Of a stretch of DNA of 64,000 bases, positions 17,197 to 25,813 are shown one piece after another; positions within the stretch are counted from its first letter, which is position 1, and each line of letters opens with the position of its first letter. The notes below the pieces were generated by a model, which was not told where the DNA came from, ran no database searches, and worked only from the letters and a program-made list of their open reading frames with translations. This DNA comes from Streptomyces sp. NBC_01465. GTDB lineage: Bacteria; Actinomycetota; Actinomycetes; Streptomycetales; Streptomycetaceae. The position numbers and the translations under genes were made by a program. The DNA lies in the NCBI RefSeq assembly GCF_036227325.1, contig NZ_CP109467.1:7874001-7938000 (forward strand), written 5' to 3'.

Positions 17197-18075
17197 TCAG
17201 CCCTTGACGCCGGTGAAGCCGAGTCCGGCGACGATGTACTTCTGGCAGACGACGAACACGAGGACCGGCGGCGCGACGGCGAGCACCATCGCGGCGATGA
17301 GCTGGTCCTGCGGCGCCTGGGTGGCGAGCTGGGCGAGGGCGACACTGATCGGCTGTTTCTCCGGATCGGTGATCGCGACCAGCGGCCAGATGAAGTCCTT
17401 CCAGCTGTGCATGACGGCCAGCAGGCTGATCACGGCGAGCACCGGACGGCTCATCGGCAGCACGATCTTGGTGAGCAGCTGCCAGGTGTTGGCGCCGTCG
17501 ACCCTGGCCGCGTCGAAGAGCTCCTTGGGCAGTGCGTCGAAGAACTGCTTGGCGAGCAGCACGGTGAAGGCGTTGGTTCCGGCCGGCAGCCAGATCGCCC
17601 AGTAGGTGTCGCCGAGGTTGAGGTGCAGGAAGGGCACGTCGATGACGGTCATGAAGAGGCTGACCATGTTCACCGAGTACGGCACGAACATCGTGGCCAG
17701 GATCGCCCCGTAGATCACCTTCCCGAACTTCGGCCGCAGCACGGACAGGGCGAAGCCCGCCGTCGCGGAGATGAAGAGCTGCACGAACCACGATCCGCCG
17801 ACCACCAGGAAGGTGTTCATGAGGTAGTGGCCGATGCTCAGATCGGTGTACGCCGTCGAGAAGTTGCCCAGGAGCGGGCGGTCCGGCCACAGGGCCAGGG
17901 GGTGGTTGCTCAGCTCGGTGGGCGGGGTGACCGCGCCCTTGACCATCCAGTACAGCGGTCCGATGCCGATGAGCAGCAGCAGGACCAGGGTGAGCCCCTG
18001 GATGGAGCGCACGGCTGCCCGTACGCCGGGCCGCTGGCGGTCGTTGGTGGAGACGAAGGTGGTCAGCGAGGTCAT
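17197..18075 (-). CDS. Carbohydrate ABC transporter permease (MalG type)
   Basis: Inner-membrane permease of 292 aa with six predicted helices. The EAA loop that contacts the ATPase reads LPKELFDAARVDGANTWQLL followed by KIVLPMSRPVLAV, matching EAAxxDGAxxxxxFxxIxLP. The C-terminus GFTGVKG is characteristic. Its ATG overlaps the stop of the first permease gene in an ATGA arrangement, so translation is coupled. No ATPase gene is encoded in the cluster, which is normal in Streptomyces where one MsiK serves many sugar importers. Confidence 0.93.
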   Translation of the reverse strand: MTSLTTFVSTNDRQRPGVRAAVRSIQGLTLVLLLLIGIGPLYWMVKGAVTPPTELSNHPLALWPDRPLLGNFSTAYTDLSIGHYLMNTFLVVGGSWFVQLFISATAGFALSVLRPKFGKVIYGAILATMFVPYSVNMVSLFMTVIDVPFLHLNLGDTYWAIWLPAGTNAFTVLLAKQFFDALPKELFDAARVDGANTWQLLTKIVLPMSRPVLAVISLLAVMHSWKDFIWPLVAITDPEKQPISVALAQLATQAPQDQLIAAMVLAVAPPVLVFVVCQKYIVAGLGFTGVKG

Positions 18076-19019
18076 GACTTGCTCCAGCTGCGGGTGGCCC
18101 GCAGATAGACCGCGGAGAGCAGGGCGAGGGTGAGCACCATCAGGAAGGAGAGGGCGGCGGCCTGGCCGTACTGGCCGTCCTGGAAGGCGTAACGGAAGAT
18201 CAGCAGCAGCACGGTGAGGGTCGAGTTCTCCGGGCCGCCGCCGGTGAAGACGTACGGCTCGGTGAAGACCTGCACGGTGGAGAGGAGCTGCACCAGGAGC
18301 AACAGGCCGATGACCGACCGCAGTTGGGGCAGCATGATGTGCCAGATGCGCCGCCAGATCCCGGCGCCGTCGACCTCGGCCGCCTCGTACAGCTCGCCCG
18401 GGATGGAGACCATCGCGGCGAGGTAGATCAGTACGGCGCCGCCCATGCCGGCCCAGGTGGACTCCAGGACCAGCGAGAGCATCGCGGAGTCCGAGGACTC
18501 CAGCCAGGGGTACGGGCCGAGGCCGATCGTGCCGAGCGCGCTGTTGAAGAGGCCGGTGCCCGGATCGTAGAACCACTTCCACAGCAGGATCGCGACCACC
18601 GGCGGGATGACGACCGGCAGATAGACCAGGAAGCGGTACACCCCGGCGCCGCGCCTCACCGTCGACATGACGGCGGCCAGGATCAGCGGGGCGGGGAAGC
18701 CGATGAGCAGGCCGAGGCCGACGAAGAACAGGGTGTTGCCGACGGCGGTGGAGAGCAGCGGATCGTCGAAGAGCGCCCGGAAGTTGTCCAGGCCGACCCA
18801 GGTGGCGGGCTCGACGAGGTTGGTCTTCTGGAAGCTCATCAGCAGGCTGCGCACGATCGGCCACCAGGCGAAGAGCCCGAAGACGATGAGCGTGGGCACG
18901 AGGAAGAGCCAGGCCGTCAGCTGCTTGCGCAGTCCGCCTGTGCGCCTGCGGTCCACGGCCCGCTCCGCGGGCTCCTTGGACACGGCTTCGGCGCGCCGGG
19001 GGTGGGTGAGCAGGGTCAT
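18072..19019 (-). CDS. Carbohydrate ABC transporter permease (MalF type)
   Basis: Permease of 315 aa. It has a basic cytoplasmic N-terminus followed by WLFLVPTLIVFGLFAWWPI and five further hydrophobic segments. The EAA loop is IPGELYEAAEVDGAGIWRRI followed by WHIMLPQLRSV. The stretch FVGLGLLIGFPAPLILA is typical of the first-permease subfamily. It follows the solute-binding gene by 6 bp and overlaps the second permease by 4 bp. With both it makes an importer for an oligosaccharide, probably energised by a shared MsiK-type ATPase elsewhere. Confidence 0.93.
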   Translation of the reverse strand: MTLLTHPRRAEAVSKEPAERAVDRRRTGGLRKQLTAWLFLVPTLIVFGLFAWWPIVRSLLMSFQKTNLVEPATWVGLDNFRALFDDPLLSTAVGNTLFFVGLGLLIGFPAPLILAAVMSTVRRGAGVYRFLVYLPVVIPPVVAILLWKWFYDPGTGLFNSALGTIGLGPYPWLESSDSAMLSLVLESTWAGMGGAVLIYLAAMVSIPGELYEAAEVDGAGIWRRIWHIMLPQLRSVIGLLLLVQLLSTVQVFTEPYVFTGGGPENSTLTVLLLIFRYAFQDGQYGQAAALSFLMVLTLALLSAVYLRATRSWSKS

Positions 19020-19025
19020 GACCGG

Positions 19026-20405
19026 CTACTTCTGGGCCGCGGCGAGCTTGGCGTTGACGTCCTTCTCCGCTGCGGCGAGCAGCGAGGGGATGTCGGCGTC
19101 GCGCTTGGTGAGCACTGCCTGGACGACCGTGTCGAGCGCGGTGTAGAGCTGCTGCGCCTGGTAGGAGGGCTCCGGCTTGAGCTCCAGCTTCGACAGGCCG
19201 TCGATGTACGGCTTGAAGTGGTCCAGCTTCACATTGACGTACGGCTTGATCGCGGCGTTGATCGCGGTCTGCCGGGCGGCGTCGAAGACCGGCAGGGTCG
19301 GCACGCCCACCGCGGACTTGGGGTCGGCGGAGAGGGCCTTGGCCTGGGTGGCGGCCGCGTCGGTGCTGTACTGCGGTTCGGCGTAGGCGAAGGTCAGCCA
19401 CTTGACGGCGGCTGCGGCGTGCTTGGTGTCGGCGGACTTGGGGACCATGTAGATGTCGCCGCCGGTGAGGGTGGCGTTGCCGCCCGCCTGGGGCAGCGGG
19501 GCGACCCCGAACGCGTCGGTGTTCTCCATGGAGAACTGCATCTTGGCGAGCCGGTAGGTGCCGGGGCTGCCCATGTACATGCCGATCTGGCCGGCCGCGA
19601 AGTTCTTGATGACGTCGGTCTGGTTGTTGAGCAGGTTCTTGCCGAGCGAGTCGTCCTTCCAGCGCATGTCCTTGAGCAGACCGAGCGCCTTCTGGGTGGC
19701 CTCACCGGTGAACGTGGCGCTGTACTTGCCGCCCTGCTGCGTCTCCAGGTCGCCCCCGAACGCGTAGCTGAGCATCGTCAGCTGCCAGCCGCCCTGGTTC
19801 TCCTTGGACTCCTGGACGTAGCCCGCCTTGCCGGTCTTCTCGCTGATCGCCTTGGCGGCGGCGCGGACCTCGTCCCAGGTGGCCGGCGGCTTGTCGGGGT
19901 CGAGGCCGGCCTTCTTGAAGAGGTCACGGTTGTAGACCAGGCCCTGTGCGTACGGGTTCTGCGGTACGCCGTAGACGTCGCCCGCGGTGTCGCTCAGGGG
20001 CTTGAGGATCTGCGGGTTGAACTCCTTGAAGTGGTCCCAGGCCTTGAGCTGGCCGGTGATGGGCTGGACCTGCTTCTGCTGGATGAGGCGCTGCGGCTCG
20101 GTGAGCGGGACCTTGATGACGTCCTCGACGCTGCCGCCCGCGAGCTTGGCGGAGAAGGTCAGCGGGTCGAAGACGGTGGTCGAACCCTGCACCTTGATGC
20201 CCGGGTTGGCCTTCTCGAAGTCGGAGACCTGCTTCTTGAACAGGGCCAGACCCGGCTTGTCGGTGGCCGGCGGCATGCCCTGGACGCGGAGCACGACATC
20301 GCCGTTGGAACCGGACTTGCTGGGCGTGACGGCGGCACAGCCCGAGAGGGCGACGGTGACGGCCACGCAGCCGAGTACGGCTGCACGACGGGATATTGGG
20401 GACAT
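19026..20405 (-). CDS. Extracellular sugar-binding lipoprotein of ABC importer
   Basis: Solute-binding protein of 459 aa. The signal sequence ends in the lipobox ALSGC with Cys23, so the mature protein is lipid-anchored outside the membrane. GDVVLRVQGMPPATDKPGLA and FKKQVSDFEKANPGIKVQ are typical of family 1 sugar-binding proteins. DPLTFSAKLAGGSVEDVI and the later TGGDIYMVPKSADTKHAA are also conserved in the group. The start is ATG 20405 with TTGGAG five bases upstream. It lies 61 bp after the LacI gene on the same strand and directly before the two permeases. The ligand is unknown. Confidence 0.92.
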   Translation of the reverse strand: MSPISRRAAVLGCVAVTVALSGCAAVTPSKSGSNGDVVLRVQGMPPATDKPGLALFKKQVSDFEKANPGIKVQGSTTVFDPLTFSAKLAGGSVEDVIKVPLTEPQRLIQQKQVQPITGQLKAWDHFKEFNPQILKPLSDTAGDVYGVPQNPYAQGLVYNRDLFKKAGLDPDKPPATWDEVRAAAKAISEKTGKAGYVQESKENQGGWQLTMLSYAFGGDLETQQGGKYSATFTGEATQKALGLLKDMRWKDDSLGKNLLNNQTDVIKNFAAGQIGMYMGSPGTYRLAKMQFSMENTDAFGVAPLPQAGGNATLTGGDIYMVPKSADTKHAAAAVKWLTFAYAEPQYSTDAAATQAKALSADPKSAVGVPTLPVFDAARQTAINAAIKPYVNVKLDHFKPYIDGLSKLELKPEPSYQAQQLYTALDTVVQAVLTKRDADIPSLLAAAEKDVNAKLAAAQK

Positions 20406-20466
20406 CTCGACTCCAAGAAGAGCAGGGGGTACCTAGGGAGGGCGTGCCTGAAGGTCGTACGAGGGG

Positions 20467-21453
20467 TCAGCGGGTGGGCGCGGGGCCCGTGGAGGCGCGC
20501 GGGACGAGCCGGGAGCCGATCTCCACGACCGGGGTCCCGCCGGCGCCGTTCGCCCGGCCGGCGATCGTCTCGATGAGGAGGTCTCCGGCCTTGGCGGCGA
20601 TCTCCTCCGGATCGATCCTGATGGTGGTGAGGCTGGGGGTGGAGACGGAGGCGAGCAGCGTGTCGTCGATGCCGATGACGCTGACGTCGCCGGGCACGCT
20701 CACTCCGAGTGAGTTCATCTGGTGCAGTACGCCGAGGGCGACCAGGTCGTTGTGGGCGATCACGGCCGTCGCCCCGTGTGCGGCGACGAGGGTGGCGGCG
20801 TGCACGCCGGTCTCGAACCGCGGTTCGTAGGGGCCGAGTTCGACGACGGAAAGGTCCAGGGCCTCGAACGACTCGTGGATGGACTTGCCGCGGGTGAGCT
20901 CGTCGCGCGAGGCGTTGATGAAGACGCAGCGCCGGTGCCCGTACGCCCGCAGGTGCTCGACCGCCTGGGTGATCCCGGCGGACAGGTCGATGCGGACCTC
21001 GGGGATGCCGGGCACGTGGCGGTTGACGATCACCAGGGGCATCTGGCCCGCCAGTTCGAGCAGCCGGTCCTCGCTGAGCGTGGAGGCCCAGAGGACCAGA
21101 CCGTCGACCCGCTTGGACACGGCCGCGATGGTGGCCAGTTCGTCCGTCTCGTGCTCGTCGCTGTCGGCGACCAGGACCGTGAAGCCCTGGCGCCGGGCGC
21201 GGGCCTGGATCGCCTTGACGATCGGCGGGAAGAAGGGGTTGGCGATGTCCGGGATGATCATCCCCAGGGTGCCGGTGGAGCCGCCGCGCAGGCTGCGGGC
21301 CGCCGGGTTGGGGGCGTAGCCGAGCTTGGCCGCCGCGTCCAGAATGCGCTGCCTCGTCCTCGGCTGCACCTGGTCGGGGGCGGTGAAGGCGCGGGACACC
21401 GTCGAGACCGAGACGCCTGCTGCGCTCGCCACCTCCCGGATCGTGACTGCCAC
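20467..21453 (-). CDS. LacI family transcriptional regulator
   Basis: Repressor of 328 aa with the complete LacI DNA-binding headpiece, TIREVASAAGVSVSTVSRAF, and the hinge helix AARSLRGGSTGTLGMI. The periplasmic-binding-protein-like effector domain follows, with VNRHVPGIPEVRID, HNDLVALGVLH and VIGIDDTLLASVSTPSLTTI. It is the first gene of the sugar importer operon and divergent from the enolase-superfamily gene at 21646. The 192 bp between them contain two elements sharing GGGAACGTT, the likely operators. The effector is probably a sugar or sugar acid from the pathway encoded around it. Confidence 0.93.
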   Translation of the reverse strand: MAVTIREVASAAGVSVSTVSRAFTAPDQVQPRTRQRILDAAAKLGYAPNPAARSLRGGSTGTLGMIIPDIANPFFPPIVKAIQARARRQGFTVLVADSDEHETDELATIAAVSKRVDGLVLWASTLSEDRLLELAGQMPLVIVNRHVPGIPEVRIDLSAGITQAVEHLRAYGHRRCVFINASRDELTRGKSIHESFEALDLSVVELGPYEPRFETGVHAATLVAAHGATAVIAHNDLVALGVLHQMNSLGVSVPGDVSVIGIDDTLLASVSTPSLTTIRIDPEEIAAKAGDLLIETIAGRANGAGGTPVVEIGSRLVPRASTGPAPTR

Positions 21454-21499
21454 GGACGGCCTCCTCGTCGTCGTACACCTGCTGGATGCGGTGGATCCT

Positions 21500-21514
21500 T
21501 GCGAACGTTCCCGG
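21500..21514. promoter_or_regulatory. Candidate LacI operator A
   Basis: TGCGAACGTTCCCGG, centred on the palindrome GAACGTTC with the CG centre usual for LacI operators. It lies 47 bp upstream of the LacI start and contains the same CGGGAACGTT core (read on the minus strand) as the element near the dehydratase gene. Confidence 0.55.
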
Positions 21515-21617
21515 ACGTGTCAAGAGTGTTTCCACAAGGAAAATCCTCTGGGTACAGGGGACTTGCGCGAGACGCGTGTCCCCGCCAATGATTCCTTCTC
21601 GGCAACATCTCTGAAAT

Positions 21618-21633
21618 TGCGGGAACGTTTTCA
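21618..21633. promoter_or_regulatory. Candidate LacI operator B
   Basis: TGCGGGAACGTTTTCA, 13 bp before the dehydratase ATG and overlapping the region just before its ribosome site. It shares CGGGAACGTT with operator A, so binding here would block the dehydratase transcript. Confidence 0.55.
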
Positions 21634-21645
21634 TAGAGGAGTGGC

Positions 21646-22788
21646 ATGAAGATCACCGGCCTGGAAGTGCTGACTCTCCCCGACCACGGCGACAGCATGA
21701 TGCTGGTCGCCGTGGACACGGACGAGGGCATCCACGGACTGGGGGAGGTCGGTATCAGGTCCCGTCAGAAGGCGGTGGCGGGCGGGATCGAGCACCTTGC
21801 GGAGCTGATCGTCGGGGAGGACCCGACGCGCATCGAGCACCTCTGGCAGGTCATGTTCCGGCGCGGCTTCTTCCCTGCGGACCGCATCCTCGGAGCCGCC
21901 ATCGCCGCGGTGGACGTGGCACTTTGGGACATCCGCGGCAAGGCTCTGGGTGTGCCGGTGCACGAACTGCTCGGCGGCCGGGTGCGCGACCACGTGCCCG
22001 CCTATGTGCACGTCGGCGACGGCTACCACGACCGCGAGGGGTTCCTCGCCCGCTGCCGCGACCTCGTCGCCGAGGGCTGGGGGCATCTGCGCTTCGCGGC
22101 GCCCCACGACGCCAACGACGTACTGGACGCCCGGCGTTGTCTGCGTGACTCCGTCGCCCTCTTCCACCAGGTGCGCGAGACCGTCGGGGACGAGGTGGAG
22201 CTGATCCTCGACGTGCACACGCGGCTCGACCCGCCGGAGGCGCTGACGCTCTGCCGTGAAATCGAGGCGGCACGCCCGTACTTCGTCGAGGATCCGCTGC
22301 GCTGCGAGAACCCGGAGAGCTACCGGATGCTGCGGACGCGCACCGGCGTACCGCTGGCCGCGGGCGAACAGTACGGATCCAAATGGGAGTTCAGGTCCCT
22401 GATCGAGGGCGACCTCATCGACTACGCCCGCGTGGACATCGGCGTCGCCGCCGGCCTCACCGAGGCGAAGAAGATCGCGGCGATGGCGGAGACCCACCAC
22501 ATCAAGCTCGCCACCCACAATCCGCTGGGCCCCGTCACCGCGGCCTCGTCCCTGCAGCTCAACCTGGCCTGCCCCAACGTGGCGATCCAGGAGCACCAGA
22601 CCGACCCCGAGCCGGCGATCGCCGCCCTCTTCACGCAGCGGCCCACGGTCGTGCCCGGACGCGTCGAGTACAGCGACCTGCCGGGCATCGGCGTCGTCAT
22701 CGACCGCGACGAGGCCCGCAAGTACCAGGCCACCGCCGCCGAGCGCCCCCATCTGCGCACGGCGGACGGTGCCTTCACCAACTGGTAG
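21646..22788 (+). CDS. Mandelate racemase/muconate lactonizing enzyme family (galactonate-dehydratase-like)
   Basis: Enolase-superfamily protein of 380 aa, expected to abstract a proton alpha to a carboxylate, most often in sugar-acid dehydration. The capping domain is MKITGLEVLTLPDHG with GLGEVGIRSRQ. Barrel metal ligands appear as Asp189 in LILDVHTRLDP, Glu215 in YFVEDPL and Glu241 in AGEQYGS. A candidate general base is His291 in KLATHNPLGPVTA, the position used in D-galactonate dehydratases. The usual KxK motif on the second strand is not seen. Ribosome site GAGGAG is at 21636-21641. Divergent from LacI, it likely handles the acid formed by the Udh-like enzyme. Confidence 0.87.
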   Translation: MKITGLEVLTLPDHGDSMMLVAVDTDEGIHGLGEVGIRSRQKAVAGGIEHLAELIVGEDPTRIEHLWQVMFRRGFFPADRILGAAIAAVDVALWDIRGKALGVPVHELLGGRVRDHVPAYVHVGDGYHDREGFLARCRDLVAEGWGHLRFAAPHDANDVLDARRCLRDSVALFHQVRETVGDEVELILDVHTRLDPPEALTLCREIEAARPYFVEDPLRCENPESYRMLRTRTGVPLAAGEQYGSKWEFRSLIEGDLIDYARVDIGVAAGLTEAKKIAAMAETHHIKLATHNPLGPVTAASSLQLNLACPNVAIQEHQTDPEPAIAALFTQRPTVVPGRVEYSDLPGIGVVIDRDEARKYQATAAERPHLRTADGAFTNW

Positions 22789-22798
22789 AGATGCGCCG

Positions 22799-24802
22799 TC
22801 AGACGGTCCGGCCGAGCAACTCGAAGAAGGTGTCCCCCCGTACGAGCTCGAAGGGGTCGCCGAGCAGTTCACCCAGCTCGGCGATGTCGTCCGGCGTCCA
22901 GTTCCAGGCGTTGACGGCCCCGGCGACGAACAGCGGACCGGCGCCGTCCCAGCCCTCGATGTGCCGCACCAGCGCGGCGTGGTACTCGGCGGCATCACCC
23001 TGCGGCGAGAAGTTGCCGATCACCTGCAGACCCGCGGGACGCGTCTGCAGGTCGCCCGTCTCCCAGGACTGCACGATGCCGCGCAGCGGGGTGTTCCTGC
23101 GGTACGAGGAGACCACCCGCTCGTCGAGGGGCACCCACCCTTCGCCGTCCGGCCTGCGCTGGTTGTACGCGTAGACGAGGTCCATTCCGGTACGGCGGAG
23201 GAACCGGCCCGAGAGCTCCGTGTAGGAGTCCAGGGCCTCCGCCGGCCAGGAACCGGGGTAGGTGTAGCCCGCCCCGGAAGGGCCCGCGATCAGCAGGTCG
23301 TTGGCCGTCGCGGTCTGCTGGTAGTACGCGAGGAGAGCCGGCCCCAGGTCGGCCAGGAGCGGGCTGACCGTCCAGTTGACGGGGACGCGGCCGCGCGCCG
23401 GGTTGTCCCACAGGTCGCGCATACGGCGCTGGCAGTACTGCGCGTTGTCGCCCTCGCCGACGGTGAGGGTGAGGTAGACGCGGTTGCGGAGGGAGGCCTT
23501 GGGCCGGGGGCGGACCGTGGAGGAGATCTTCGCCGGGACTCCCGCGTGCACGGTGCCGTTCATGTAGAAGTCCGTGGCGATCACCTCGATGCCGTGCCGC
23601 GAGGCCCGGTCGACGCCGCCCCATTCGCCCGCCACGTCGTTGGAGAACCAGCCGCAGTACGGGGTCGTCGGCGTGACCCGGGAGAAGACCTCGTCGAGCA
23701 GTTCCCCGGTCGCGCCCGCCGGTGGCAGCCACAGGACCATCGCCCGTCCGGCCACCGCGTAGTCGCGGAAGTACGGGAAGGGCTCGACGCGGGTGGGTGG
23801 GGTGGTGGTCGCGGTGACCAGGTACTGGTTCCACACGTCGACCTCGGCGACGAGCTGCCCGGTGCCGGCCGGCGGGGCGAAGCGGTAGATGAAGTAGCCG
23901 CCGCCGTCGCCGAAGCGGTTGGCGTCCCCGCCGAGGGCGGAGTTGAGGCCGTCGAAGAGGTACGGGGCCTCGCCGTCCGTGCCCGCGGTGAAGGACGCGA
24001 TGACCTGGCCGTCGGCCTTCACCGTGACCTGGTGGACCGACGCACCCCAGCCGTCGTCCCCGAAGGAGTCCTGGAACCGGAGGAACACGCCGTCCGCGCC
24101 CGGGAGTTCGGCGCTGAGGTCGAAGGTGCGGACCGCACGGTTGGAGGAGTCGCGGACCCGCACGCTCTCCCGCGCGACCTCACGCCACTGCACCCCGTCG
24201 GCCTTCACGGTCCTGGTCGGCGGCAGCCCGGTCAGGAAGGTGTGCGAGCAGCGCGGGAAGAGGTTGTCCAGCTGCCACCGGTAGACGGCTGCGGGGTCGT
24301 CGTCGAAGCGGCCGCGCAGGTCGGCGACGGTTCTCAGCCCGTACGTGCGGGCCTGCTCGGCCGTGGCGGCCACCGCGTTCTCCAGGCCGGCCAGAGTCGT
24401 GGCCACGTTCACCGAGTCCGGGACCGCGGGGTCGTGCAGTACGGCGCCGCGTATCTCGCCGCGGTAGCGGTCGATGAGGTCGACGGCGTGATCGTGGTGG
24501 GTGACCGGGACGCCGGTGGAGGCGAGCCAGCGCTGATCGAGGCCCGAGGTGTCGTACGTGAAGTACAGGCGTGGCCTCTTGCGGTTGACGACCCCCTGCA
24601 GGGTGGTGAGGAGCAGTTGGTCGTCGCCGCCCAGTGCGCCGGCGTCGGCGACATCGAGGTGGACGGGGCTGCCGAAGGACGGCAGCAGCCGGGCGGCGGA
24701 CCGGGATTCCGCCGCTGCGGACGACGCGGGCAGGGAGATCCCCAGACCGGCGGCGGCCAGGGTCGCGCCAGGGGCCATCAGGAAGCTTCGTCGGGACACC
24801 AT
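22799..24802 (-). CDS. Tat-secreted GxGYxYP-domain protein (putative glycoside hydrolase)
   Basis: Protein of 667 aa with a twin-arginine signal, MVSRRSFLMAPGATLAAA, and probable cleavage after SSAAA near residue 32. The defining motif GPSGAGYTYPGSW sits near residue 510 and matches the GxGYxYP family (PF14323), proposed from structure to be a TIM-barrel glycosidase. An N-terminal GxGYxYP-associated region (ALGGDDQLLLTTLQGVVNRK, RPRLYFT) precedes it, and a beta-sandwich insert (FLRFQDSFGDDGWG) lies between. The start ATG 24802 has GAGGAG 12 bases upstream, a slightly long spacing. It is convergent with the dehydratase gene (10 bp apart) and preceded by a LacI-like operator, so it probably belongs to the same glycan locus. 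Its substrate is unknown. Confidence 0.85.
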   Translation of the reverse strand: MVSRRSFLMAPGATLAAAGLGISLPASSAAAESRSAARLLPSFGSPVHLDVADAGALGGDDQLLLTTLQGVVNRKRPRLYFTYDTSGLDQRWLASTGVPVTHHDHAVDLIDRYRGEIRGAVLHDPAVPDSVNVATTLAGLENAVAATAEQARTYGLRTVADLRGRFDDDPAAVYRWQLDNLFPRCSHTFLTGLPPTRTVKADGVQWREVARESVRVRDSSNRAVRTFDLSAELPGADGVFLRFQDSFGDDGWGASVHQVTVKADGQVIASFTAGTDGEAPYLFDGLNSALGGDANRFGDGGGYFIYRFAPPAGTGQLVAEVDVWNQYLVTATTTPPTRVEPFPYFRDYAVAGRAMVLWLPPAGATGELLDEVFSRVTPTTPYCGWFSNDVAGEWGGVDRASRHGIEVIATDFYMNGTVHAGVPAKISSTVRPRPKASLRNRVYLTLTVGEGDNAQYCQRRMRDLWDNPARGRVPVNWTVSPLLADLGPALLAYYQQTATANDLLIAGPSGAGYTYPGSWPAEALDSYTELSGRFLRRTGMDLVYAYNQRRPDGEGWVPLDERVVSSYRRNTPLRGIVQSWETGDLQTRPAGLQVIGNFSPQGDAAEYHAALVRHIEGWDGAGPLFVAGAVNAWNWTPDDIAELGELLGDPFELVRGDTFFELLGRTV

Positions 24803-24830
24803 CAACGATCACTGCTCCTCTGGGAAGGCG

Positions 24831-24844
24831 TGACATCGTTGTCA
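24831..24844. promoter_or_regulatory. Candidate LacI-type operator upstream of the GxGYxYP gene
   Basis: TGACATCGTTGTCA: arms TGACA and TGTCA around TCGT, 28 bp before the start codon. The form TGACA-N4-TGTCA is common for actinobacterial LacI regulators. It differs from the GGGAACGTT elements, so a second LacI protein may act here. Confidence 0.42.
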
Positions 24845-24994
24845 ACAGCCAGTGAACGTAGCGATGAGGAAGGGGAGTTGTCCATGGGGCGTGCGTGACG
24901 GACTCCGTCCGTGTGCAGGGCGGGGTGAAAATTGACCAGCAGTGGAGGATTGCAGCCCACGACAGCACGCCAGTTGATTTTCTACGGTCGGTCC

Positions 24995-25813
24995 ATGACA
25001 ACCAGCACCGAGCCACTGTCCTCGGTCCAGATGGCGCGCTTCGTCGCGCACGGCTCCCTGCGCCTGGATGCGGTCGTACCCCGGGAGATGAACGACCGTG
25101 CGATCCCGATCCTCGATGCGGGGATCCCGGCGGTACCCCACCGGACACCGGTCGACACAGCGTTCCCCGAGGGCTCCTTCGTCCGCGAACTGCTCGAACT
25201 CCCCGCCGTCTCCGGGGCGTTGACCAGCCTCGTCGGTCCCGACCCGACCGTGGACCACCACGCCGTGCACATCCGCGAGCCCCTCAACGGCACCGCCCAG
25301 CCGCTGCACGGGGACGCGATCATCGACGTACGGCCCGACGCCTTCGACGTGCAGCTCATGTACTACCCGCACGAGGTGACCGCCGACATGGGCGGCACCC
25401 TGAGCGTCCCGGGCAGCCATCTGCGCCGTACCAACGAGAGCGACACCGGCCGCTACCAGAATCTGCGCGGCCAGACACGGCTCGTCTGCCCGGCCGGCAC
25501 CGTGGTGCTTCTGCACCACGGGCTGTGGCACGGCGGGCGCCGCAACGACAGCGCCGTACGCCGCTACATGTTCAAGATCCGCTTCAATCCGACCGTGCCG
25601 CAGGTGCGCCTCTGGGACACCGCCGATCTCGACGATCCGGCGGTGGCGGCCGAACTGCGCACCCAGTTCCCGTGGTACGAGCACGCCACGGGGCGCCTGG
25701 AGATCTACAACCGCATCCATCTCTGGCGCGCTCTCACCGGCGACCCTTCCTTCGACCTCGACCAGTGGACCACCCGGGTGGCCAACCGCCCGGCTCTCGG
25801 GAGCAACGCATGA
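24995..25813 (+). CDS. Phytanoyl-CoA dioxygenase (PhyH) family protein
   Basis: Predicted Fe(II)/2-oxoglutarate-dependent oxygenase of 272 aa. The facial triad is visible as HGD (in QPLHGDAIID, about residue 106) and the distal His in LLHHGLWHGG (about residue 175), followed by the 2-oxoglutarate-binding Arg in RRYMFKIRF. MGGTLSVPGSHLRRTNE is a conserved PhyH segment. The start is placed at ATG 24995 (MTTSTEPLS); the upstream extension is poorly conserved in composition. Its stop overlaps the next start in an ATGA arrangement. Substrate is unknown; the family hydroxylates a wide range of small molecules. Confidence 0.85.
   Translation: MTTSTEPLSSVQMARFVAHGSLRLDAVVPREMNDRAIPILDAGIPAVPHRTPVDTAFPEGSFVRELLELPAVSGALTSLVGPDPTVDHHAVHIREPLNGTAQPLHGDAIIDVRPDAFDVQLMYYPHEVTADMGGTLSVPGSHLRRTNESDTGRYQNLRGQTRLVCPAGTVVLLHHGLWHGGRRNDSAVRRYMFKIRFNPTVPQVRLWDTADLDDPAVAAELRTQFPWYEHATGRLEIYNRIHLWRALTGDPSFDLDQWTTRVANRPALGSNA

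Noticed and set aside
12644..17605. Very long open frame on the plus strand (about 1650 codons)
   Set aside because: It lies antisense to three well-supported genes (FAD oxidoreductase, glycosidase, permease) and its translation is Arg/Gly/Val-rich with no motif; an effect of high G+C.
18324..20576. 750-codon plus-strand frame opposite the ABC genes
   Set aside because: Antisense to the permease and binding-protein genes, low-complexity composition, no start signal.
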